Made by a program: the position numbers and the translations under genes. Shown one piece after another: positions 23,560-31,593 of a stretch of 36,033 nucleotides of DNA (position 1 is its first letter; every line of letters begins with the position of its first letter). This DNA is from UBA3478 sp036782715 (lineage in GTDB: Bacteria; Bacteroidota; Bacteroidia; Flavobacteriales; Flavobacteriaceae). The notes under the pieces were generated by a model. It saw only the letters and a program-made list of their open reading frames with translations, was not told where the DNA came from and searched no databases. The stretch spans positions 1 to 36,033 of the forward strand of contig DAIPYN010000016.1 of the NCBI GenBank assembly GCA_036782715.1, given 5' to 3'.

Positions 23560-24486
23560 TTATAAATTAAGTAGCGCGTTCACCGCAGCAACTCCTTCTG
23601 CGGAAGCAGCTACCTTAGCTTTTTCGTCTTCACTTAACTCGATAGAAACGATCTTTTCAATTCCATTTTTGCCAAGAACTACAGGTACTCCCAAGCAAAT
23701 ATCATTCAATCCGTATTCTCCTTCAAGAAGAGCAGAACAAGGATAAATTTTCTTTTGATCACAGGCGATTGCCTGAACCAAACCTGAAACAGCGGCACCC
23801 GGGGCATACCAAGCACTTGTTCCTAAAAGTTTGGTAAGTGTAGCTCCCCCAACCTTAGTCTCTTGAACTACATAGTCCATTTGTTCAGCGTCTAAAAACT
23901 CACTAACGCGAATTGAATTTCGCGTAGCATGATCGATTAATGGAACCATACCTGTATCTGAGTGACCTCCGATAACCATTCCGTCTACATCAGAAATAGG
24001 CGCATCAAGAGCCTCAGCTAAGCGATATTTGAATCTCGCACTATCAAGCGCACCACCCATTCCGATAATTCGGTGTTTAGGAAGTCCTGAGGTTTTGTGT
24101 ACGAGATAAGTCATGGTATCCATAGGGTTACTCACCACAATAACAATGGCTTCAGGAGAATACTTTAAAAGATTTGAAGAAACCTCCTTTACGATACCCG
24201 CATTGATACCAATAAGCTCTTCTCTGGTCATCCCTGGCTTACGAGGAATACCCGAAGTAATCACTACAACATCGCTACCAGCTGTTTTCGAATAATCCCC
24301 AGTGGTACCCGTAATTTTAGTATCAAATCCATTTAGGGATGCAGTCTGCATCAGGTCCATTGCTTTACCTTCTGCGAAGCCTTCTTTAATATCTACTAGT
24401 ACTACCTCTGAGGCAAAGTCTTTAATAGCAATGTACTCTGCACAGCTAGCACCAACGGCACCCGCTCCTACTACAGTTACTTTCAT
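23560..24486 (-). CDS. mdh: Malate dehydrogenase (LDH-like type)
   Basis: 308 residues. NAD-dependent oxidation of malate to oxaloacetate in the TCA cycle. The Rossmann motif GAGAVG is at 7-12, the cofactor-defining acidic residue in VLVDIKEG, the substrate Arg pair in PRKPGMTRE (Arg82, Arg88), Arg151 in GGALDSARF, and the catalytic His175 in VIGGHSDTGMVPL. Arg82 rather than Gln at the substrate-specificity position of the LDH-like fold supports malate over lactate. A separate -7 box (24517-24524) lies upstream, so it need not depend on gyrB transcription. Confidence 0.96.
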   Translation of the reverse strand: MKVTVVGAGAVGASCAEYIAIKDFASEVVLVDIKEGFAEGKAMDLMQTASLNGFDTKITGTTGDYSKTAGSDVVVITSGIPRKPGMTREELIGINAGIVKEVSSNLLKYSPEAIVIVVSNPMDTMTYLVHKTSGLPKHRIIGMGGALDSARFKYRLAEALDAPISDVDGMVIGGHSDTGMVPLIDHATRNSIRVSEFLDAEQMDYVVQETKVGGATLTKLLGTSAWYAPGAAVSGLVQAIACDQKKIYPCSALLEGEYGLNDICLGVPVVLGKNGIEKIVSIELSEDEKAKVAASAEGVAAVNALLNL

Positions 24487-24516
24487 TTTCGTATTTGATT
24501 TAGATTAAATGTGTTG

Positions 24517-24524
24517 CAAATTTA
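24517..24524 (-). promoter_or_regulatory. -7 box (TAAATTTG) of mdh
   Basis: Perfect TAnnTTTG match on the minus strand in the 43-base gap between gyrB and mdh, 31 bases upstream of the mdh ATG. No good -33 element. Confidence 0.45.
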
Positions 24525-24529
24525 AGTCA

Positions 24530-26470
24530 CTACGCATCAATATTCGCATAGACCGCATTCTTTTCAATAAACTCGCGACGTGGTGGAACCTCATCACCCA
24601 TAAGCATTGAGAAAATACGATCGGCTTCGGTAGCATTGTCAATGGTCACCTGACGAAGCGTACGATATTCAGGGTTCATAGTAGTATCCCACAATTGCTC
24701 TGCGTTCATCTCACCAAGACCTTTATATCGCTGAACACCAGCACCTTGACCCATTTCTGAAATGAGTTGATCACGCTGAGAGTCATTCCAAGCATATTGT
24801 TTTTTGCTACCTTTCTTTACCAAATACAGCGGCGGAGTAGCGATATATACAAATCCTTGTTCGATAAGCTCCCTCATATATCTAAAGAAGAAGGTTAGAA
24901 TTAGTGTTTCAATATGAGATCCATCGACATCCGCATCACACATGATAATCACTTTGTGATAACGTAATTTCGCTAGGTTAAGTGCTTTTGCATCTTCTTC
25001 AGTACCCACGGTAACACCGAGAGCCGTGTAAATATTTCTGATTTCTTCGTTTTCAAAAACCTTGTGTTGCATGGCTTTCTCTACGTTCAAAATCTTACCT
25101 CTTAGTGGCAAAATAGCTTGAAAGTTTCGGTCTCGTCCTTGTTTCGCCGTTCCACCCGCAGAGTCTCCCTCAACAAGATAAACCTCACATTCTGCAGGGT
25201 CTTGTGAAGAACAATCAGATAGTTTACCAGGAAGACCACCCCCACTCATTACATTCTTACGCTGAACCATTTCTCTGGCCTTAGCAGCAGCATGTCTAGC
25301 GGTTGCAGCAATAACTACCTTTTCAACGATACGTTTTGCATCATCTGGGTGTTCCTCAAGATAATCGGTTAGCATTTCAGAAACCGCCTGGCTAACAGCA
25401 GAAGTAACTTCACGGTTACCCAATTTGGTTTTAGTCTGACCTTCAAATTGAGGCTCAGCAACTTTAACTGAAACAATCGCCGTTAATCCTTCTCTGAAGT
25501 CATCCCCTGAAATCTCAAACTTGAGCTTATCAAGCATTCCTGAAGAATCAGCGTATTTTTTAAGGGTACTGGTAAGACCTCTTCTAAAACCTGAAAGATG
25601 CGTACCCCCCTCGTGAGTATTGATATTATTCACATAACTATGAAGGTTTTCAGAAAAACCAGTGTTGTAAATCATAGCTACCTCAACAGGAATACCATTT
25701 TTCTCACCTTCCATCGAAATAACCGTTTGAATAAGCGACTCTCTCGATTGATCTAAGAATAAGATAAACTCTTCTAAACCTTTTTCACTTTTAAATACCT
25801 CGGTAACCGGCTCTCCCTTCTCATCAACATTTCTGTGATCGATAAGGGTAATAGTGATTCCTTTATTCAAGTAGGCGAGCTCACGCATACGATTTGCGAG
25901 TGTCTCATAAGAATATTCTGTGGTTTGAGTAAAGATAACTGGGTCAGGCTGAAAAGTAACTTCGGTACCATTTGAATCACTATCACCAACGGTCTTTACA
26001 GGATATAAAGCTTTACCCCGTTCATACTCTTGCTGCCAAATCTTACCTTCACGTTGTACGGTAGCCTTAAGGCTAATCGATAGTGCATTCACACAAGAAA
26101 CCCCCACTCCATGGAGACCCCCTGAAACTTTATAAGAATCTTTATCAAACTTACCTCCGGCACCAATTTTGGTCATAACCACTTGAAGCGCCGACACTCC
26201 TTCTTTCTTATGTAAACCTACTGGGATACCACGACCATTATCGCTAACTGTGATAGATTGGTCTTTATTTATCGCCACTGTAATCGAGTCACAGTGACCA
26301 CCCATCGCCTCATCGATGGAATTATCTACAACTTCGTATACTAAATGATGTAATCCACGAGGACCAACATCTCCGATATACATAGACGGGCGCATACGCA
26401 CGTGTTCCATCCCCTCAAGGGCCTGGATACTATCTGCCGAATACTGTGGATTTTTTGCTTGTTCGCTCAT
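24530..26470 (-). CDS. gyrB: DNA gyrase subunit B
   Basis: ATP-driven negative supercoiling with GyrA. I use ATG 26470 (MSEQAKNPQYSADSIQALEG), giving 646 residues; the 32 codons upstream in the same frame are unlike gyrase and overlap the promoter. GHKL ATPase motifs are present: EVVDNSIDEA (N box), DNGRGIPVGLH, and GGLHGVGVSCVNALS. The Toprim domain has YLVEGDSAGGTAKQGRDR and MCDADVDGSHI. QRYKGLGEMNAEQLWDTTM near the C-terminus is the gyrase block, arguing against ParE. The last gene before mdh on this strand. Confidence 0.95.
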   Translation of the reverse strand: MSEQAKNPQYSADSIQALEGMEHVRMRPSMYIGDVGPRGLHHLVYEVVDNSIDEAMGGHCDSITVAINKDQSITVSDNGRGIPVGLHKKEGVSALQVVMTKIGAGGKFDKDSYKVSGGLHGVGVSCVNALSISLKATVQREGKIWQQEYERGKALYPVKTVGDSDSNGTEVTFQPDPVIFTQTTEYSYETLANRMRELAYLNKGITITLIDHRNVDEKGEPVTEVFKSEKGLEEFILFLDQSRESLIQTVISMEGEKNGIPVEVAMIYNTGFSENLHSYVNNINTHEGGTHLSGFRRGLTSTLKKYADSSGMLDKLKFEISGDDFREGLTAIVSVKVAEPQFEGQTKTKLGNREVTSAVSQAVSEMLTDYLEEHPDDAKRIVEKVVIAATARHAAAKAREMVQRKNVMSGGGLPGKLSDCSSQDPAECEVYLVEGDSAGGTAKQGRDRNFQAILPLRGKILNVEKAMQHKVFENEEIRNIYTALGVTVGTEEDAKALNLAKLRYHKVIIMCDADVDGSHIETLILTFFFRYMRELIEQGFVYIATPPLYLVKKGSKKQYAWNDSQRDQLISEMGQGAGVQRYKGLGEMNAEQLWDTTMNPEYRTLRQVTIDNATEADRIFSMLMGDEVPPRREFIEKNAVYANIDA

Positions 26471-26498
26471 AACTTCATTATCGGTTTTTGCATTCTCA

Positions 26499-26506
26499 CA
26501 AATATA
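26499..26506 (-). promoter_or_regulatory. -7 box (TATATTTG) of gyrB
   Basis: Perfect match on the minus strand, 28 bases upstream of the preferred gyrB ATG 26470. It lies inside the longer open frame, which is a further reason to reject the upstream start. Confidence 0.5.
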
Positions 26507-26583
26507 ACCGAAAGAGCCCGGAATACTTGTGTTTGTAAGCGTTCCGAGCCCTGAAGTTATTAACATTAATATGTTTACAAACC

Positions 26584-28254
26584 CTAGTTTTTATAAGCGT
26601 CTGTATGCACCGCTTTAATGGCGCGACCAGAGGGTTCATTCATCTTTTTAAATGCCTCATCCCACTCTAAAGCAGTTTTGGTACTACAAGCAACAGACGG
26701 CTCCTGCGGAACGCTCTTTGCTGCGGCATCTGATGGGAAATGAGAATGAAAAATAGAGCGATAGAAGTACTCCTCTTTAGTTTGTGGGGTTTGAATCGGG
26801 AATTTAAAGGCAGCCTGCTCCATTTGCTTGTCACTTACCTCTGTGTTCACTACTTCTTTTAGAGTGTCTATCCAGCTGTAACCAACCCCATCTGAGAACT
26901 GCTCCTTCTGTCTCCAAGCAACTTCGCTAGGAAGCATATCTTCGAAGGCTTTTCTAAGCACCCATTTTTCCATACGTTCCGAAGTAATCATTTTTTCAGA
27001 CGGATTCAGACGCATCGCTACATCGATAAATTCCTTGTCAAGGAAAGGAACGCGTCCTTCAATCCCCCAAGCAGAAAGCGCTTTATTGGCTCGCAAGCAA
27101 TCATACATATGAAGCTTTTCTAATTTACGAACAGTCTCTTCGTGAAACTCCTTAGCATTAGGCGCTTTGTGAAAGTATAAGTACCCTCCAAAAAGCTCAT
27201 CAGAACCTTCACCAGATAGGACCATTTTAATTCCCATAGATTTAATCACTCGAGCCATCAGATACATTGGAGTCGCAGCTCTAATCGTTGTGATATCGTA
27301 AGTTTCTAGGTGATAGATAACATCTTTAATCGCATCTAAACCTTCTTGAATGGTAAAGGTAATTTCGTGATGAACCGTTCCGATATGATCCGCCACCTTT
27401 TGAGCCGCAGCAAGGTCAGGAGACCCCTCAAGACCCACTGCAAAAGAATGAAGTCGCGGCCACCAAGCATCCTCTGTATTTCCGCTTTCTACCCGAAGGC
27501 TTGAGAACTTCTTAGCGATAGCCGATGTAATTGAAGAATCTAGACCTCCCGAAAGCAATACACCGTAAGGAACGTCTGACATCAATTGTCGCTCTACCGC
27601 ATCTTCGAGCGCCTTTCTAAGTTCACTAATCGAAGCTTCGTTGTCTTTAACCGCATCAAATGACTTCCATTCACGATCATACCAAGGCTCAGGCTTTTCC
27701 ATTGCCTTAGTTTTGTAATGCCCTGGAGGGAAAAGTTCGATCTGAGTACAGAAACCTTCAAGAGCTTTTAATTCAGAAGCCACATAAAAAACTCCTTCCT
27801 CATCCCATCCCATATAAAGAGGAATGATTCCCATGTGGTCACGAGCAATGAGGTAGTCATTCTTTGCTTTATCGTAAAGTGCGAAACCGAAAATACCGTT
27901 GAGTTTATCTAGAAACGAGACGCCTTCTTTGTCATATAGTCCTAAAATAACCTCACAATCAGATTGGGTAAGAAACTCATACCCTTCTCCTACCTCAGCT
28001 CTAAGTTCTCTATGATTATAAATCTCACCATTAGCAGCAAGTACAAGGGTCTGCTCTTTATTAAAAAGAGGTTGCTTTCCTGAAGCCGGGTCAACAATCG
28101 CTAAACGCTCATGCGCTAAAACGGCATGATCGTCACTAAAAACTCCACTCCAATCAGGACCTCTATGCCTGATCTTTTTTGACATTTCTAAAAGCTGACT
28201 ACGCTGATCCGCTTCTATTTTTTGGTAATCAAAACTTGCTACAATTCCACACAT
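26584..28254 (-). CDS. asnB: Asparagine synthetase B (glutamine-hydrolysing)
   Basis: 556 residues from ATG 28254, close to E. coli AsnB. The start is fixed by the mechanism: the nucleophilic Cys must become residue 1 after Met removal, and MCGIVASFDY provides it; the seven upstream codons are not part of the protein. The glutaminase domain includes RHRGPDWSG, LAHERLAIVDP and NGEIYNH; the synthetase domain has the pyrophosphate loop VLLSGGLDSS, with GEGSDELFGGY further on. It forms asparagine from aspartate, ATP and glutamine. The gene follows the amidohydrolase after 149 bases, which contain an inverted repeat (28351-28373). Confidence 0.96.
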   Translation of the reverse strand: MCGIVASFDYQKIEADQRSQLLEMSKKIRHRGPDWSGVFSDDHAVLAHERLAIVDPASGKQPLFNKEQTLVLAANGEIYNHRELRAEVGEGYEFLTQSDCEVILGLYDKEGVSFLDKLNGIFGFALYDKAKNDYLIARDHMGIIPLYMGWDEEGVFYVASELKALEGFCTQIELFPPGHYKTKAMEKPEPWYDREWKSFDAVKDNEASISELRKALEDAVERQLMSDVPYGVLLSGGLDSSITSAIAKKFSSLRVESGNTEDAWWPRLHSFAVGLEGSPDLAAAQKVADHIGTVHHEITFTIQEGLDAIKDVIYHLETYDITTIRAATPMYLMARVIKSMGIKMVLSGEGSDELFGGYLYFHKAPNAKEFHEETVRKLEKLHMYDCLRANKALSAWGIEGRVPFLDKEFIDVAMRLNPSEKMITSERMEKWVLRKAFEDMLPSEVAWRQKEQFSDGVGYSWIDTLKEVVNTEVSDKQMEQAAFKFPIQTPQTKEEYFYRSIFHSHFPSDAAAKSVPQEPSVACSTKTALEWDEAFKKMNEPSGRAIKAVHTDAYKN

Positions 28255-28350
28255 GGCTTTATAATTTGAAGCCAAAAATGAAACTAAATGTTTTAAACCT
28301 AAATCTCTAAGGTGTTATTGATTTGAAAATGAAAGTATACCAGTCTTTTA

Positions 28351-28373
28351 TGTGCAAAAATGAAACTTGCACA
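28351..28373. promoter_or_regulatory. Inverted repeat TGTGCAA-N9-TTGCACA upstream of asnB
   Basis: Perfect 7-bp arms at 28351-28357 and 28367-28373 separated by 9 bases, about 100 bases before the asnB ATG and just after the end of the amidohydrolase gene. No U-tract beside it, so an operator-like site is more likely than a terminator. Confidence 0.4.
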
Positions 28374-28403
28374 GCTTCAATTCAATATTGAGGTTTGATA
28401 TCG

Positions 28404-30026
28404 TTACTTTACTTGTTCTCCTGAGACAAAAACCATCTCTGCTTCTATTAAAGGAAGCTCTTTCTCTGAAGCCGTCATTAAATCGGCAGATAATACAGTG
28501 AAATCAGCAAAGAACCCCGGAAGAAGCCTACCCTTTTCATTTTCTTCAAACTGAGCATAAGCAGCCCATTCGGTCATTCCACGTAATGCTTGTTCTCTAG
28601 TGAGCGACTGCTCTGGAATGAATCCAGTATCAGGGTATCCCTTAAGATCTTTGCGAGCCACCGCAGCATAGAAAGTATAATACGGATTCACCGATTCTAC
28701 TGGAAAATCAGTTCCTAAAGCCACGATTCCCGATTTTGCCAATAGGGTTTGGTATGCATAAGCTCCCGCCATACGTTCGTGCCCCAAACGATCCTCGGCC
28801 CAATACATATCACTGGTGGCATGTGTGGGTTGAACAGAAGGAATGACACCCTTGGAAAAAAGTGAGAAATCAAACTCATCAACAATTTGAGCATGTTCAA
28901 TTCTCCATCTTCGGTCTTCTTTATCACTAAGCAGGTCTTGATAAATGGAAAGCACCTCGAAATTAGCCGCATCCCCAATCGCATGGGTGTTCATTTGAAA
29001 ATCAGAATCAATCAGTCGTTCTGCAATCGCTCTCATTTGATCTACAGGGGTAACAAAAGCTCCAAAATGTCCTGGTGCATCGGCATAAGGTCGCTTCAAT
29101 GCTGCACCTCTAGAACCTAAGGCTCCATCACCGTATACTTTTACCGAACTTACATTCAGACGATCTGTTTTGTAACGCCCTTTACTTAGATAATAATTTA
29201 CATCGGCTTCGGTATTACTTACCATCGCATACATTCGAATCTTTAACAAACCTTCTTTCTGAAGAGAGTCTACTAGATGTATAATCTCCTTAGAGATCCC
29301 TGCATCGCTAACCGTGGTTAACCCATAATCGAAACAAATCTTCTGAGCAGCTAACAAGCCTTTAATCTGTTGATCACGGCTCGGAGGTGGCATTACCGCA
29401 TCTATATAACGCATAGGGCCATCAACTAAAATCCCAGAAGGAGCTCCATTAAGGAGTACAACAGCTCCCCCCTCGGTAGAAGTCTCTGAATCAATTCTAG
29501 CTAATTCTATCGCTTTCGAATTCACCCAATAGGCATGCCCATCAACTCTTTCAAGAACTACGGGAAGATCAGAAAATCGACGATCTAAATCGTAACGAGT
29601 AGGAAACTCCTTGGTTTCCCAATCGTTTTGATCCCAGCCGCGTCCATAAATGAAGCCGACGTCGCTATTCTCTGATCTAAAGACTTCTACACGATTGAGT
29701 ACTTCTTCGATACTTTCGGTTCCCACAAGATCCACATGAAGCGTTCCTAAACCTAATCCATAGAAGTGGCTATGAGCATCAATAAGCCCTGGAACCACAG
29801 CCTTACCCTCAAGATTAACTTGTTCTTTCGCTGAAAAGCGATTTTTCAAATCATCCGAACCTAGCGTAACGATTCGACCGTTATCGATTGCCATCGCCGT
29901 GTAGGTGGTGTTCACCGAATCGAGCGAATAAATCTGACCATTAAAAACAATCGTATCGACCTCAACTTTACTTAAGCACGAGGTAAAAACAACCAATATT
30001 CCTAAAACGAATAATCTGAAATTCAT
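28404..30026 (-). CDS. Amidohydrolase of the YtcJ-like family, lipoprotein
   Basis: 540 residues. The signal MNFRLFVLGILVVFTSC has a lipobox with Cys17, placing the enzyme on the periplasmic face or outer membrane. The amidohydrolase-3 fold is shown by the metal-binding HxH in GLIDAHSHFYG (80-90), then YGRGWDQNDW, VDGHAYWVNSKA, KVYGDGALGSRGA, NTHAIGDAAN, RWRIEHAQIV and VALGTDFPVES with the metal Asp. Members hydrolyse N-acyl amides and similar bonds; a substrate cannot be assigned. It is divergent from ftsE across 107 bases that hold an inverted repeat (30065-30082). Confidence 0.88.
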   Translation of the reverse strand: MNFRLFVLGILVVFTSCLSKVEVDTIVFNGQIYSLDSVNTTYTAMAIDNGRIVTLGSDDLKNRFSAKEQVNLEGKAVVPGLIDAHSHFYGLGLGTLHVDLVGTESIEEVLNRVEVFRSENSDVGFIYGRGWDQNDWETKEFPTRYDLDRRFSDLPVVLERVDGHAYWVNSKAIELARIDSETSTEGGAVVLLNGAPSGILVDGPMRYIDAVMPPPSRDQQIKGLLAAQKICFDYGLTTVSDAGISKEIIHLVDSLQKEGLLKIRMYAMVSNTEADVNYYLSKGRYKTDRLNVSSVKVYGDGALGSRGAALKRPYADAPGHFGAFVTPVDQMRAIAERLIDSDFQMNTHAIGDAANFEVLSIYQDLLSDKEDRRWRIEHAQIVDEFDFSLFSKGVIPSVQPTHATSDMYWAEDRLGHERMAGAYAYQTLLAKSGIVALGTDFPVESVNPYYTFYAAVARKDLKGYPDTGFIPEQSLTREQALRGMTEWAAYAQFEENEKGRLLPGFFADFTVLSADLMTASEKELPLIEAEMVFVSGEQVK

Positions 30027-30064
30027 AGCATTCTAAATTTGGAGCTTGAAAATAGTAAAAACCT

Positions 30065-30082
30065 AGATCATCTAAATGATCT
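30065..30082. promoter_or_regulatory. Inverted repeat AGATCAT-CTAA-ATGATCT in the divergent ftsE region
   Basis: Perfect 7-bp arms with a 4-base centre, between the starts of the amidohydrolase (30026) and ftsE (30134). It could be a repressor site or a small hairpin; the TAACTTTA box at 30107-30114 (one mismatch) may be the ftsE -7 element. Confidence 0.35.
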
Positions 30083-30133
30083 TCTAATTGTAAGTTGGCT
30101 ATTTGCTAACTTTAGAAAATCAAAAAGGAATTA

Positions 30134-30823
30134 ATGAGTTCACACCAGCTGCTTTTAAGCTTGCAATCTGCAGATATTGGGATTAGAAACGAGGTGATTT
30201 TAAAAGAAGTATCTCTCGAGGTCAATAAAGGAGATTACCTCTATTTAATTGGCAAAACAGGTTCTGGTAAAAGCAGTCTTCTTAAAGCGATCTATGGAGA
30301 CACCCAGATTAGTAAAGGAACAGCAAGTTTTAAGTCCTTTAACTTGGCGAAACTCAAAGAAAGCGAACTACCGACCCTTAGAAAACAATTAGGAATCGTA
30401 TTTCAGGATTTTAGATTGCTTGACGACCGTAATGTTTTTGATAACCTAGATGTTGTCCTAAAAGCAACCGGATGGAAATCGAAATCAGACCGTAAAGAGC
30501 GAATCATGCAGACACTCGATAAAGTTGGAATCTCGGGTAAACATGAGCGATTTATACATCATCTTTCTGGCGGAGAAAAACAGCGCATAGCAATTGCCCG
30601 AGCACTTTTGAATAACCCTGAACTCATCATCGCCGATGAACCTACGGGAAATTTAGACCCAGAAACTGCGATAGAAGTGATGGATTTATTTGAGGAACTT
30701 CATCGTAAAGGCAACACGGTAATTTTAGCCACACATGATTACCGACTAATTAAAAAGTATAATCACCCTGTAATTCGTTGTGAAAATCAAGGGATTCATA
30801 AGCTAGAGACCGTCGGTTCTTAA
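30134..30823 (+). CDS. ftsE: Cell-division ATP-binding protein FtsE
   Basis: 229 residues, ABC ATPase that with FtsX activates peptidoglycan hydrolases at the septum. Walker A IGKTGSGKSS is at 39-48, the Q-loop in GIVFQDFRLLDDRNVFDNL (87-105), which is the FtsE-specific stretch, signature LSGGEKQ at 144-150, Walker B LIIADEP at 164-170, and the H-loop in LATHDYRLI. AAAGGA at 30124-30129 precedes the ATG by only 4 bases. No ftsX is adjacent, so the partner must be encoded elsewhere. It is 38 bases upstream of the ROK kinase gene. Confidence 0.9.
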   Translation: MSSHQLLLSLQSADIGIRNEVILKEVSLEVNKGDYLYLIGKTGSGKSSLLKAIYGDTQISKGTASFKSFNLAKLKESELPTLRKQLGIVFQDFRLLDDRNVFDNLDVVLKATGWKSKSDRKERIMQTLDKVGISGKHERFIHHLSGGEKQRIAIARALLNNPELIIADEPTGNLDPETAIEVMDLFEELHRKGNTVILATHDYRLIKKYNHPVIRCENQGIHKLETVGS

Positions 30824-30861
30824 AAAAATATATTTATTTGTAGCCCCTAAAACGACTATTT

Positions 30862-31593
30862 ATGGCTGTACTTGGTATTGATATTGGAGGAACAGGAATG
30901 AAAGGAGCTCTTGTAGACCCCATAACCGGTGAACTCGTAAGCGATCGATTCAGAGTTCCTACACCTCAAAAGAGAAATCCAAAAAGCATGGCCAAAGCTG
31001 TTCGCAAAATCATTTCTCACTTTGACTATAAAGGGAAAGTAGGCGTAGGTTTTCCAACGATTATAAAAAACGGAGTCTGCCTATCAAGCGGCAACTTACA
31101 CAAGTCGTGGAAAAACCAGAATGTAAGCGAAATTTTTAACGAGGAGGCCGGTTTAGACTTTACTGTAGTTAACGATGCTGATGCCGCTGGATACGCCACT
31201 ATGAACTACGGTGTAGGTAAAGGTGAAAAAGGACTTGTTATAATGATTACCATTGGAACTGGCCTCGGTAGTGGCGCATTCTATAATGGCGAACTGATCC
31301 CCAATTTCGAGTTAGGACAAATACCGTATAAGAAATTCAAAAAAATAGAAGACTGGGCCTCAAATGATGCCATGCAACGTGAAGATTTAGAAATAGAGGA
31401 ATGGGCCGAAAGGTTCAGCAAGTTTTTAAAAATCACTGAACTACTCGTAGCACCAGACCTATTCATACTCGGTGGAGGGCTATCAAAGCGTTACGATGAA
31501 TACAAGCATCTCATTACAGCAAAAACACCGATCAGAGTTGCCGCGTTAAAGAATAATGCGGGAATTGTTGGAGCCGCTGCCGCGGTTAAATAG
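30862..31593 (+). CDS. ppgK: ROK-family kinase, probable polyphosphate glucokinase
   Basis: 243 residues, the size of PpgK. The ATP/polyphosphate loop GIDIGGTGMKGALVD is at 5-19, the catalytic Asp105 in VVNDADAAG (102-110), the second phosphate-binding stretch TIGTGLGSG at 130-138 and LGGGLSK at 203-209. The ROK zinc-binding CxCGxxGCxE motif is missing, as in PpgK proteins, and PNFELGQ stands where PpgK has PNTELGH. The enzyme phosphorylates glucose, with polyphosphate or ATP as donor; which donor is used cannot be seen. It overlaps typA tail to tail by 8 bases. Confidence 0.82.
   Translation: MAVLGIDIGGTGMKGALVDPITGELVSDRFRVPTPQKRNPKSMAKAVRKIISHFDYKGKVGVGFPTIIKNGVCLSSGNLHKSWKNQNVSEIFNEEAGLDFTVVNDADAAGYATMNYGVGKGEKGLVIMITIGTGLGSGAFYNGELIPNFELGQIPYKKFKKIEDWASNDAMQREDLEIEEWAERFSKFLKITELLVAPDLFILGGGLSKRYDEYKHLITAKTPIRVAALKNNAGIVGAAAAVK

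Noticed and set aside
26471..26566. N-terminal extension of gyrB from ATG 26566
   Set aside because: The extra 32 codons are unlike gyrase and contain the perfect -7 box at 26499-26506.
28255..28275. Upstream ATG of asnB at 28275
   Set aside because: AsnB needs Cys directly after the initiator Met; only ATG 28254 gives MCGI.
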